Shown here: positions 33,791 through 42,177 of the stretch, piece by piece | Numbering within the stretch: the first letter of the stretch is position 1 | Layout of the letters: every line of letters begins with the position of its first letter | From: Chryseobacterium daeguense DSM 19388 | Lineage (GTDB): Bacteria; Bacteroidota; Bacteroidia; Flavobacteriales; Weeksellaceae | Reading direction: 5' to 3' | Length of the DNA stretch: 64,000 nt | Assembly: GCF_000430825.1 (NCBI RefSeq) | Contig: NZ_AUMT01000010.1 | Coordinates: 1 to 64,000 of the forward strand | Position numbers and translations under genes: made by a program | Notes under the pieces: model-generated | Database searches by the model: none | What the model saw: the letters and a program-made list of their open reading frames with translations, nothing else | Told to the model about the DNA's origin: nothing

Positions 33791-35701
33791 ATGAAGAGAC
33801 AAATACTTTTTATAAATACTTTTCTAGTAGTATCTTTTTTCAATGCTCAAACTTTTGAAGAGCGCAAAAAAATCTCACTTCAGTCTAATCAACTTGAAAA
33901 TCAAAAATTAGCTTCAATTTTGAAAAAAGAAGATTTTGAACGAAAATTTAGGTTAAAAACATATTTTAGTTCTTTTGAGAAAATTATTAAAAGAACCAAA
34001 ATTGGAGAATTTGGAATTCAGGAAATAATTGATGTATTACCTAATGGAGAAAAAATATATGCCAGAACCTATAATTTAGGAGCAGCAACTACAGCACGGG
34101 CAACTCAATTATACAATGGAGGATCTTTAGGTATAAATATACAAGGACAAAACATGACAGCTTGTGTCTGGGATGGAGGCAATGTTAGAGATACTCATCA
34201 GGAATTTGTAGTAAATGGTTTTAGTAAAATTACAAATATGGATGCAGTAACCTTCGCAGATCACTCCACACACGTTGCAGGTACAATTGCCGCACAAGGC
34301 ATCAACAGCTTAGTTAGAGGCTTGGCTTTTAATTCTTCTATAAGATCTTATAATTGGACTGATGATTTAAGTGAAATGCTAACAGAGGCATCATCAGGTA
34401 CATTAGTATCCAACCACTCATATGGTATTGGTTCACTTAGTAGCCTGTGGTTTTACGGAGCCTATGATAGCAGAGCAAGACAAATTGATAATATTTGTTA
34501 TAATAATCCTTATTATCTCCCGGTTGTTTCCGCAGGAAATGATCGTAACGAAGTGACTCCACCTGGATCAACTCAGTTAGGAACAAAAGGAGGATATGAT
34601 ATGATTTTTGGGCACGGGAATGCAAAAAATGCTATTACAGTTGCTGCAGTAAACCAAGTTGCAAATTATGTCAATCCATCTAGTGTTATTATGTCTTCAT
34701 TTAGTAGTTGGGGACCATCAGATGACGGAAGAATTAAACCTGATATTTCTATGAAAGGAGTAAGTGTAAGATCTACTTTATCAACATCAGATACTGCTGT
34801 CGGCATTATGTCAGGAACATCAATGGCATCACCAGGAGTAACTGGTGTTGTATTACTTTTGCAACAGTATTATAATCAACTTTATAGTAATTATATGAAA
34901 TCTGCCACAGTGAAAGGTTTAATATTGCATACTGCCGATGAAGCAGGCATCTATCCTGGTCCAGATTACGAATTTGGCTGGGGGCTTATTAATGCTGAAA
35001 AAGCCGCCGTTACTATCCGTGATAAAAACTCTACTACATCTACCAAAAGTATAATAGAAGAATTAACTTTAAATAATAATTCTACTTATACCAAAACAAT
35101 TACAGCAAATGGTACAAATCCTTTAAAAATATCGATATCTTGGACTGACCCGCAATCACAGACAATAAATACAGGAACTGTAGACCCCACAACTAAGTAT
35201 CTAATTAATGATTTAGATATTAAGGTAACAAATAATGACGCTACATATTATCCTTGGAAAATGCAAGGAATGTCGAATCCCGGAGATCCTGCTACTAATA
35301 ATTCAACCAATAATGCCGATAATTACGAAAGGGTAGATATTAACAATCCTTCAGGAACTTATACTATAACTGTAACACATAAAGGAACTCTCTCTGGAGG
35401 AAGTCAAAATTTCAGTTTAATTGCAACTTCAGAAAATCTTTCAGTTTTGTCTACTAATAATTTGGCTCTAAATGAAAATACTGTAGATTTTTATCCTAAT
35501 CCTGCAAAAGACTATCTTTATATTAAAGAAAAAGAAAATAATCTATATATAAGTATTTATGATGTGTCTGGTAAATTAGTTTTAAAAACAAAGCTTAACG
35601 ATGGAAAATTAAATATCAGTAACCTTTTAAAAGGCAATTATATTGTTAACTATGTTTCTAAATCGGGAGTTAGTAAGACTTTTAAATTTATTAAAAATTA
35701 A
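33791..35701 (+). CDS. T9SS-exported S8 family serine peptidase
   Basis: The 636-residue protein has a signal peptide (1-19), a pro-region (about 20-110), a subtilisin-like domain with the catalytic Asp128 (ACVWDGG), His158 (DHSTHVAGT) and Ser344 (SGTSMASP), and the oxyanion Asn in SAGNDRN, a beta-sandwich (about 425-550; …LKISISWTDP…DLDIKVTNND…) and a C-terminal type A T9SS sorting domain (…VDFYPNPAKD…IYDVSGK…). It is therefore a protease carried to the surface or released. It is divergent from the SusCD operon, so it may supply peptides to it. An IS3 element is inserted 7 bases past its stop codon. Confidence 0.95.
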   Translation: MKRQILFINTFLVVSFFNAQTFEERKKISLQSNQLENQKLASILKKEDFERKFRLKTYFSSFEKIIKRTKIGEFGIQEIIDVLPNGEKIYARTYNLGAATTARATQLYNGGSLGINIQGQNMTACVWDGGNVRDTHQEFVVNGFSKITNMDAVTFADHSTHVAGTIAAQGINSLVRGLAFNSSIRSYNWTDDLSEMLTEASSGTLVSNHSYGIGSLSSLWFYGAYDSRARQIDNICYNNPYYLPVVSAGNDRNEVTPPGSTQLGTKGGYDMIFGHGNAKNAITVAAVNQVANYVNPSSVIMSSFSSWGPSDDGRIKPDISMKGVSVRSTLSTSDTAVGIMSGTSMASPGVTGVVLLLQQYYNQLYSNYMKSATVKGLILHTADEAGIYPGPDYEFGWGLINAEKAAVTIRDKNSTTSTKSIIEELTLNNNSTYTKTITANGTNPLKISISWTDPQSQTINTGTVDPTTKYLINDLDIKVTNNDATYYPWKMQGMSNPGDPATNNSTNNADNYERVDINNPSGTYTITVTHKGTLSGGSQNFSLIATSENLSVLSTNNLALNENTVDFYPNPAKDYLYIKEKENNLYISIYDVSGKLVLKTKLNDGKLNISNLLKGNYIVNYVSKSGVSKTFKFIKN

Positions 35702-35707
35702 AAATAA

Positions 35708-35732
35708 TGACTAGCCCTGAAAATCCGATACA
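35708..35732 (+). repeat. Terminal inverted repeat, OrfB-side end of the IS
   Basis: Begins TGACTAGCCCTGAAAA and ends CGATACA. It matches the other end at 20 of 25 positions; the mismatches are at positions 3, 8, 16, 17 and 18. It is next to target copy TAA (35705-35707). Confidence 0.9.
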
Positions 35733-35756
35733 GATTATAGGTTAAAAATAAGATAA

Positions 35757-36640
35757 TTAAACCAAAGCAAAGACGTTTTTGCTTTGGTTTTTTGTTTTGT
35801 AGGTTTTCATTTTCAATTCGCATTGGCTGTGCATCTGGTTTGGCGTTAGATAATGATTGGAAAAATGTGGACGTAATTCATTATAAACTTTAATGGATTG
35901 CTCTACGATCTTTCTTCTTAGGTTGTTTTCAATATTATATTTATCAATATCAAATTCCTGTTTCAGAATACCATTTATTCTTTCTGCAACAGCATTTTCG
36001 TACGGATCTGAGTTTTGTGTCATACTGCATTTTAAGTGATGTCTTTTTAAAATTTTTTGGTAGTCATTCGAGCAATATTGTAAACCTCTGTCAGAGTGGT
36101 GAATTAGTGACTCCATAGACGATTTGCTGCTCTTTAACGCCTTCTTTAATGCCATCAGACTACTTTCTGTATTGAGGTTATCTGCTAGATAATGTCCAAC
36201 AATTTTCTTGGAATAAGCATCGGTAATTAAGCTTAAATAACTCGGATTCTTCCTGTTTCCGATGTATGCAACCCAGACTTGATTGGGTCTTGTAACTTCA
36301 TAATCCAGCACCAGATTTTTGTGTTTTTTAAAACGGTGGTGAGAGTTGGTAGTAATATGATAGCCTCTCTTCGGAACAATTAATAAATGATTAGCTCTTA
36401 GAATATCAAAGAAAGCGTCTCTCCCTATTTTTAGGAACGCCAAATCGACTTTCAATAGAAAATATAGTTTCCTCCTAATTTCGGCATTTTCAAACGCAGG
36501 CTTTCTACCAGATCTACGACTTGTGAAGCCTTATCCTTACGGATTTTGGTTCTTTTTATACTCCTGTAATAAACTTGTCTGTTCCACCCGAACAATCCAC
36601 AGCTGAAGATTAAAGTTTTTTTTTCTTCGCTGCGAAAGTT
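35757..36640 (-). pseudogene. IS3-family OrfB (DDE integrase), broken
   Basis: The intact stretch (35757-36455) carries the integrase core with the second Asp in HHSDRGLQY and the Glu in NAVAERINGI. The first catalytic Asp is missing: relatives read …VWVADITYIGN…, while this copy reads VWVAYIGN (36266-36295), an in-frame 9-base loss of the DIT codons. Upstream, the N-terminal part (CGLFGWNRQVYYRS…MPKLGG) is in another frame; restoring GTRKLYFLLK would need about 4 bases near 36468. So OrfB lacks an active site and is also frameshifted. Start of the pseudogene is approximate. Confidence 0.9.
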
Positions 36641-37045
36641 GTCGATTGTTCGGGTGGTAAGTTTTTTCTGATGTCAATATCATATTCTTTCTCTGCCAGA
36701 TTGATCATCATATCAAAAAATAACCGCCTTTTTATCTGCTACATAAGCTTGTTTTTCTAAAAAGGCTTTTTGTTTCTTTAGCAGATTTACTTCGGCTTCA
36801 AGTTCCAAGATTCGTTGTTCAGGTGTTTTTGCCATATTACTCGGTGTTTGTTTTTCCCAATCAAAGGTACCATATTTTCTGAGCCAACTCACAACGGTAG
36901 AACGAGATTGTATCACATATTTCCTCAGACATTCGCTCATGCCTAATTTACCAGCTTCGATTTCTTTTACAATTTGTAGTTTCAGACTCAAACTGTAATC
37001 TTTCTGCGTGCGCTTTACATAAAGCACTTCTAAAGGGTCTTTCAT
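36610..37045 (-). pseudogene. IS3-family OrfA, frameshifted
   Basis: OrfA reads 110 residues from the ATG at 37045 with the helix-turn-helix (KLQIVKEIEAGKLGMSECLRKY…SWLRKYG) and leucine-zipper region (ILELEAEVNLLKKQKAFLEKQAY). It stops at 36713 because of a six-T run (36715-36720). With one T fewer, the frame would continue DMMINLAEKEYDIDIRKN… to a TAA at 36610, giving a normal OrfA that reaches the A9 run (36616-36624) where IS3 elements shift frame to OrfB. So OrfA also carries an inactivating frameshift. Confidence 0.85.
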
Positions 37046-37062
37046 AACAATTTGTTTTTTTT

Positions 37063-37087
37063 TGTATCGCTATTTCAGGACTAGACA
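37063..37087 (-). repeat. Terminal inverted repeat, OrfA-side end of the IS
   Basis: On the minus strand it begins TGTCTAGTCCTGAAAT and ends CGATACA, the partner of the repeat at 35708-35732. It is followed by target copy TAA (37088-37090) and lies 18 bases upstream of the OrfA ATG. Confidence 0.9.
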
Positions 37088-37095
37088 TAAACTTA

Positions 37096-37135
37096 AATAA
37101 AAAAGCCAGGAATATATATTCCTGGCTTTTTTATT
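37096..37135. terminator. Bidirectional terminator of infB (and formerly the S8 peptidase)
   Basis: A perfect palindrome AATAAAAAAGCCAGGAATAT and its complement form a 20-bp arm hairpin with A-run on one side and T-run on the other, 18 bases past the infB stop. Without the IS it would stand about 15-20 bases past the S8 peptidase stop, so it likely served both convergent genes. Confidence 0.92.
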
Positions 37136-37153
37136 TAATACATTATTATATTA

Positions 37154-40100
37154 TTATTTCAATTTCTTCTTCACAGCAACCTCTTCATAAACTTCAAGAA
37201 TATCGCCAACTTCAATGTCGTTGTATCCTTTTAGGTTTAATCCGCATTCGTAGCCTTTGGTTACTTCTTTCACGTCATCTTTGAAACGTTTTAAGCTTTC
37301 CAGTTCGCCATCGAATTTCACGATGCCGTCACGAAGAACTCTTACTTTGGATTGTCTTGTCACTTTTCCTGAAAGAACCATACATCCTGCAATTGTTCCC
37401 ACCTTTGAAATCTTAAAGACTTCTCTGATCTCAACATTACCGATAACCTGTTCTTTAATTTCAGGGGAAAGCATACCTTCCATCGCTTCTTTTACTTCTT
37501 CAATAGCAGCGTAGATAACTGAGTAATTTCTGATCTCAATCTCTTCTCTGTCTGCAAGATCTTTTGCATTGGCACCAGCTCTTACGTTGAATCCAATGAT
37601 AATTGCATCAGAAGCAGCAGCTAAGTTGACGTCAGATTCAGTAATCTGACCAACACCTTTATGAAGGATATTAACATTGATCTCAGCAGTAGATAATCTT
37701 TGTAACTGATCAGATAATGCTTCAACAGAACCGTCCACGTCACCTTTAAGGATAATGTTCAATTCTTTGAAATCACCTAAAGCAATTCTTCTACCCAATT
37801 CTTCAAGCGTTGTATGCTTTTTAGTTCTGATAGAAAGCTCTCTCTGAAGCTGCTCTCTCTTATTGGCAATAGTTTTAGCCTCACTTTCGTCAGCATATAC
37901 TTTAAACTTATCACCCGCAGTAGGAGCTCCGTCAAGACCTAAAATCGTTACCGGAATTGATGGACCGGCTTCCTTAAGGTTTCGCCCTCTCTCATCAAGC
38001 ATTGCTTTTACTTTACCGTGGTTTTTACCTGCCAATACATAATCACCAACCACTAAAGTTCCTGATTGTACAAGCATTGTAGCCACATATCCTCTTCCTT
38101 TATCCAATGAAGCTTCAATAACAACACCTTGTGCGTTTCTGTCCGGATTAGCTTTTAACTCAAGCATTTCGGCCTGTAGTAAAACTTTCTCCAGTAAAAC
38201 ATCTACATTGTTTCCGAATTTAGCCGAAATCTCCTGTGCCTGAACATTTCCTCCCCATTCTTCCACAAGAATATTCATTCCGGAAAGCTGTTGACGGATG
38301 TTGTCAGGATTCGCGTTTGGCTTATCCACTTTATTGATTGCAATAATCATCGGTACACCTGCAGCCTGTGCGTGCGAGATTGCTTCTTTAGTCTGAGGCA
38401 TTACATCATCATCGGCAGCAATTACGATAATTGCAATATCCGTGATCTGAGCACCTCTTGCTCTCATCGCTGTAAAGGCTTCGTGACCCGGTGTATCAAG
38501 GAATGTAATTCTCTGCCCGTTTTCCAGCTTCACATTGTAAGCACCGATATGCTGCGTAATACCTCCGGATTCACCGGCAATTACGTTAGTTTTTCTGATG
38601 TAATCCAGCAATGAAGTTTTACCGTGGTCTACGTGCCCCATCACCGTTACGATCGGAGCTCTTGATACCAGGTCTTCTTCATTGTCAACTTCATCTTCCG
38701 CATCACTTTCTTCAAGATCCGCATCGGAAAATTCAATTTTATATCCAAATTCGTCAGCTACCAATAATAAGGTATCCGCTTCCAGCCTTTGGTTCATGGT
38801 AACCATTACCCCTAATGAGAAACAAGCAGAAATTACTTCTGTAGGGGAAACATTCATTAAGCTCGCCAATTCACCTACTGTGATGAATTCCGTTACTTTT
38901 AATGTTCTGTCTGCCGCATCAATTTCCTGCTGGCGTTCGTCCTGTTCTCTACGGAAGTTTCTTTTATCTTTTCTGTGTTTAGCAGATTTAGATTTACCTC
39001 CTTTATTGGTTAATTTTTCAAGGGTTTCCTTGATCTGGTTTTTAACTTGTTCGTCTGTAAGCTCTACAGGCATTGTTCTTTGGCCAGGTCGGTTGTTTCC
39101 AAAACGGTTTCCGCCTTGTCCGCCCTGACCCTGAGGACGATTTCCACCTTGTCCCGGTGGACGGTTCCCCTGGTTGTTGTTTCCAAAACGGTTTCCGCCT
39201 TGTCCGCCCTGACCCTGAGGACGATTTCCCTGTCCGCCTTGTCCCTGGGTTCTGTTTCCACCTTGTCCTTGAGGACGGTTTCCTTGGCCACCCTGGGTAT
39301 TGTTATTATTTCCGCCCTGCTGATTATTGTTTCCACCCTGTTGGTTATTACCTCCCGGCTTTTCAATTCTCTTTCTTTTTTTCTTCGCTCCGGCTCCTTG
39401 CTTAGGCGCAAACTGTGTTAAATCAATTTTTTCCCCGACGATTTTAGGACCGTCAAGTTTTTGATAAACAGTTTCAATTTTTTGAGGTTCTTGAGGTTCT
39501 TCTTCTGTTTTTACTGGCTCAGTAGTTTTTACCTCAACAGGTTTTGCCGGTGTTTCAACAACTGGCTTAGGTGCTTCTTTCACAGGCTCTACTGGTTTTT
39601 CTACAGGTTTTTCCTCTGCTTTTTTCTCCTCCATTTTTGGTTTGTCTTTTTTTACAGGTCTGTTTCTAGATTCTATTTGAGACAAATCAATTTTATCCAG
39701 AACTTTAAATTCCTGCTTTTCAGGTGCTGCTTTTACTTCGGGAGCCGGAGCAGCCTCCACCTCTTTCTTCTCCTCTGCTACAGGTTCTGCTTTAGGAGCA
39801 GGTTCTGGAGCTGGAGTAGGAACAGAAACTTCCTCAGCCTCAGGCTGTTTAGACTCAAGGTCTATTTTACCTAAAATTTTAGTTTCTGGTTTATTAGCTT
39901 TAGCTCTTATTACTTCAGGGGTTTTCTTTTCTTCAATTTCCAGCTTTTCTTCCGGAACTTTTGTGATCACCACCTCATGGGAAGCTTTACGTTGTTCGCC
40001 GTCTTTAGCAAACTCAGCCTCCAATGCAGAATATGCCGCTTCTTCCAATTGAGCGTTAGGATTGCTTTCAACCTCGAAACCCTTTGATTGTAAAAACTCT

Positions 40101-40162
40101 ACTAATCTGGACATCGAAATGTTGAATTCCTTAACCGCTTTATTTAATCTAATTTTTGGCAT
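37154..40162 (-). CDS. infB: Translation initiation factor IF-2
   Basis: The 1002-residue protein has an N-terminal IF2 domain ([32 protein letters not shown]), a long low-complexity region rich in Lys/Glu/Pro/Ala and then Gly/Asn/Gln/Arg (about 50-370), a second IF2_N motif ([24 protein letters not shown]) and the GTPase domain from about residue 505 with [16 protein letters not shown] and NKVDK, followed by domains II-IV. It delivers initiator tRNA to the 30S subunit. It is the last gene of rimP-nusA-infB and ends at a strong terminator. The Gly/Asn-rich region is built of repeated DNA units (see the repeat entry). Confidence 0.97.
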   Translation of the reverse strand: MPKIRLNKAVKEFNISMSRLVEFLQSKGFEVESNPNAQLEEAAYSALEAEFAKDGEQRKASHEVVITKVPEEKLEIEEKKTPEVIRAKANKPETKILGKIDLESKQPEAEEVSVPTPAPEPAPKAEPVAEEKKEVEAAPAPEVKAAPEKQEFKVLDKIDLSQIESRNRPVKKDKPKMEEKKAEEKPVEKPVEPVKEAPKPVVETPAKPVEVKTTEPVKTEEEPQEPQKIETVYQKLDGPKIVGEKIDLTQFAPKQGAGAKKKRKRIEKPGGNNQQGGNNNQQGGNNNNTQGGQGNRPQGQGGNRTQGQGGQGNRPQGQGGQGGNRFGNNNQGNRPPGQGGNRPQGQGGQGGNRFGNNRPGQRTMPVELTDEQVKNQIKETLEKLTNKGGKSKSAKHRKDKRNFRREQDERQQEIDAADRTLKVTEFITVGELASLMNVSPTEVISACFSLGVMVTMNQRLEADTLLLVADEFGYKIEFSDADLEESDAEDEVDNEEDLVSRAPIVTVMGHVDHGKTSLLDYIRKTNVIAGESGGITQHIGAYNVKLENGQRITFLDTPGHEAFTAMRARGAQITDIAIIVIAADDDVMPQTKEAISHAQAAGVPMIIAINKVDKPNANPDNIRQQLSGMNILVEEWGGNVQAQEISAKFGNNVDVLLEKVLLQAEMLELKANPDRNAQGVVIEASLDKGRGYVATMLVQSGTLVVGDYVLAGKNHGKVKAMLDERGRNLKEAGPSIPVTILGLDGAPTAGDKFKVYADESEAKTIANKREQLQRELSIRTKKHTTLEELGRRIALGDFKELNIILKGDVDGSVEALSDQLQRLSTAEINVNILHKGVGQITESDVNLAAASDAIIIGFNVRAGANAKDLADREEIEIRNYSVIYAAIEEVKEAMEGMLSPEIKEQVIGNVEIREVFKISKVGTIAGCMVLSGKVTRQSKVRVLRDGIVKFDGELESLKRFKDDVKEVTKGYECGLNLKGYNDIEVGDILEVYEEVAVKKKLK
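39092..39229. repeat. Perfect 54-bp direct repeat inside infB
   Basis: Bases 39092-39145 and 39176-39229 are identical over 54 bp with a period of 84 bp (28 codons), and partial copies extend the pattern to about 39290. They encode the Gly/Asn/Arg/Gln repeats (GGNRFGNN…GNRPQGQGG) of the IF-2 linker. The period is a multiple of three, so gain or loss of a unit would keep the frame. Confidence 0.85.
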
Positions 40163-40239
40163 CTATATTATTTACTATTTTTTTTAATTCTTAAAATTAA
40201 AGTATTTCTTTTTACTGTTATTAAAATTTATTTAAAATC

Positions 40240-41475
40240 TTAATCTTCAAATTCTTCTCTAAGAATACGCTTCACTTCTTCAATAGTTTCCTCTTCCAAA
40301 TCTACCATATTCAGTAAGCTTTCAGTTTCTTTATCCAAAACCGATTTCGCAGTAGTAAGACCTACTTTCTTAAATTCATCCAAAATCCACTGCTCGATGT
40401 CATCATTGAATTCTTTCAATTCTACGTCATCATCTTCGCTGGATTCTCTGTGCACATCAATTTCATAACCTGTAAGCCAAGAAGCAAGTCTAATATTCTG
40501 ACCTTGTTTTCCGATTACCTTAGAAATTTCCTCAACAGGTGTGTATACCAATGCATAGCTGCTGTTTTCGTTAATATCAATCTTATTAACAGTAACGTTT
40601 CCTAAAGCTCTCTTCACCAAAATCTCAGGGTTTTTCGACCACTGGATCACATCGATGTTTTCATTTCTCAACTCTCTTACCACACCGTGAATTCTTGATC
40701 CTTTCACACCCACACAGGCTCCTACAGGATCTATTCTGTCGTCGTAAGCATCTACTGCAATTTTTGCCTTTTCACCAGGAATTCTCACTACTTTTTTCAG
40801 CATGATGGTTCCGTCCTGGATTTCAGGAATTTCCAGCTCTAATAATTTCTCTAAGAATTTAGGTGCAGTTCTGGAAATGATAATCTGCGGTTTTGAACCT
40901 TTGAAATCTACTGTTTCCACAATAGCTCTGATATTCTCACCCTTTTTAAAGAAATCTGATGGAATCTGATTTTCTTTAGGCAAAATGAATTCGTTTCCTT
41001 CATCATCCAGCAGGATCACGTGCTTGTGACGGATATGGTGGATTTCTCCCACTACAATCTCCCCGATTCTGTCTTTGAACTGCTCATACAACATGGCATT
41101 GTTGTGTTCCTGCAATTTCGTAGCCAAAATCTGCTTCAAAGTAAGGATATTTCTTCTTCCCAACTGTGCAACAGGAATTTCCATTGTAAAATCTTCACCT
41201 ACTTCAAAAGTAGGGTCGATTTTTTTAGCTTCAGAAATTTCTATTTCCAAATCATCATCTTCAGACATTTCGTCTTCAACGATGGTTTTATTCAAAAATA
41301 TCTGAAAATCTCCTTTATCCGGGTTCACAATTACATCAAAATGATCATCTGAATCATATCTTTTTCTCAAAAGTGTCTTCAGTGAATCCTCAATAATTGC
41401 CATAAGATCAATCTTACTGATCCCTTTTTCGTCTTTAAAATCACCAAAGGATTCAATCAACGCTATATTGTCCAT
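40240..41475 (-). CDS. nusA: Transcription termination/antitermination factor NusA
   Basis: The 411-residue protein has the NusA N-terminal RNA-polymerase-binding domain (about 1-125), S1 domain (about 130-200: IGEVVVGEIHHIRHKHVILLDDEGNEFILP) and two KH domains (…GACVGVKGSRIHGVVRELRNENIDVIQW, …KVIGKQGQNIRLASWLTGYEIDV). A short C-terminal region follows, without the repeats of the enterobacterial protein. NusA modulates pausing, termination and antitermination. It lies 15 bases after rimP and 77 bases before infB in the usual operon order. Confidence 0.97.
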   Translation of the reverse strand: MDNIALIESFGDFKDEKGISKIDLMAIIEDSLKTLLRKRYDSDDHFDVIVNPDKGDFQIFLNKTIVEDEMSEDDDLEIEISEAKKIDPTFEVGEDFTMEIPVAQLGRRNILTLKQILATKLQEHNNAMLYEQFKDRIGEIVVGEIHHIRHKHVILLDDEGNEFILPKENQIPSDFFKKGENIRAIVETVDFKGSKPQIIISRTAPKFLEKLLELEIPEIQDGTIMLKKVVRIPGEKAKIAVDAYDDRIDPVGACVGVKGSRIHGVVRELRNENIDVIQWSKNPEILVKRALGNVTVNKIDINENSSYALVYTPVEEISKVIGKQGQNIRLASWLTGYEIDVHRESSEDDDVELKEFNDDIEQWILDEFKKVGLTTAKSVLDKETESLLNMVDLEEETIEEVKRILREEFED

Positions 41476-41490
41476 CTATTCTTTTTTCTT

Positions 41491-41958
41491 TTAAAATTTA
41501 ATTGTTACTAATGCTTTCTTAATCTCAGAGTACGGAATTTCTTTTTCCTCCTCCACATCTACTTTTCCTTTACCGATATCTTTCGGTTTGCGATAACGCA
41601 GGATAAGCGTGATTTTTTCTTCATCTACTTTTGCCAGCTCACCTTCAATTTTCGAAGAATCATTAAGTAAAACCTCAATTTCTCTTCCTATATTCTTGGC
41701 AAATTGTCTCGGAGTTGCCAGAGGCTCGCTCAGACCTGCAGACATTACCTGTAAGCTGAAATCATGCTCCTCACGATCCATATTGAATTCTATTGCACGG
41801 CTTGCATCAAGGCAGTCCTGCAAAGAAACTCCGTTATCACCATCTAAAATCACCGTGATGTCATCCCCCGCAGAAAATTTTAAATCGATAAGAAATAAAT
41901 CTTTTCTGGTTTCAAGGAATTCATTTAATAATTCTTCAATTCTTTTTCTAAACTCCAT
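41491..41958 (-). CDS. rimP: Ribosome maturation factor RimP
   Basis: The 155-residue protein has the RimP N-terminal ferredoxin-like domain (…LFLIDLKFSAGDDITVILDGDNGVSLQDCLDASRAIEF…) and SH3-like C-terminal domain (SAGLSEPLATPRQFAKNIGREIEVLL). It assists late 30S assembly. It is the first gene of the rimP-nusA-infB operon, whose promoter at 42040-42070 and 75-base leader lie upstream. Confidence 0.95.
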   Translation of the reverse strand: MEFRKRIEELLNEFLETRKDLFLIDLKFSAGDDITVILDGDNGVSLQDCLDASRAIEFNMDREEHDFSLQVMSAGLSEPLATPRQFAKNIGREIEVLLNDSSKIEGELAKVDEEKITLILRYRKPKDIGKGKVDVEEEKEIPYSEIKKALVTIKF

Positions 41959-41991
41959 AAAGTTATTTAAAATCTTGATTTACTGTACGAA

Positions 41992-42015
41992 AAAAGGCTT
42001 TCTTCCGAAGGCCTT
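41992..42015 (-). promoter_or_regulatory. Candidate attenuator hairpin in the rimP leader
   Basis: In the leader RNA (minus strand), AAGGC (42015-42011) can pair with GCCTT (41998-41994), with an inner CTTCGGAAG that can itself fold, and a run of six T follows. This is the layout of a weak intrinsic terminator between promoter and rimP. NusA regulates its own operon in other bacteria, so attenuation here is plausible but not shown. Confidence 0.4.
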
Positions 42016-42039
42016 CGCATGTTTACCGTAAATCCATTG

Positions 42040-42070
42040 CAAATATACGAATTTTTATTAAAAAAGCAAA
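42040..42070 (-). promoter_or_regulatory. Promoter of the rimP-nusA-infB operon
   Basis: TTTG (42070-42067) and TATATTTG (42047-42040), spaced 19 bases, are a full consensus match. The start would fall near 42034, giving a leader of about 75 bases. Confidence 0.88.
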
Positions 42071-42177
42071 ACATCTTATTATCAAGCAAATATGTTAATT
42101 TTCATTTACATTAAATTAAAGATCACGGTGATGGTATTTTTACTATTTTTGTCATTGAATTTTTAAAAACATACATT

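Larger units (their letters stand above)
35708..37087 (-). mobile_element. Complete but inactive IS3-family element
   Basis: The 1380-bp element has 25-bp terminal inverted repeats (35708-35732 and 37063-37087) matching at 20 of 25 positions, with TG at the outer end, and a 3-bp target duplication TAA (35705-35707 and 37088-37090). It encodes IS3-type OrfA and OrfB on the minus strand, both broken (see the pseudogenes). It lies between the S8 peptidase stop and the shared terminator at 37096, so it separates the peptidase from its likely original terminator. Confidence 0.95.

Noticed and set aside
39064..39421. Repeated DNA with regular spacing and several long overlapping ORFs on both strands, CRISPR-like at first sight
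   Set aside because: The units are in frame inside infB, encode its Gly/Asn/Gln linker and vary at the edges. There are no unique spacers and no cas genes. The overlapping ORFs are shadows of the low-complexity coding sequence.
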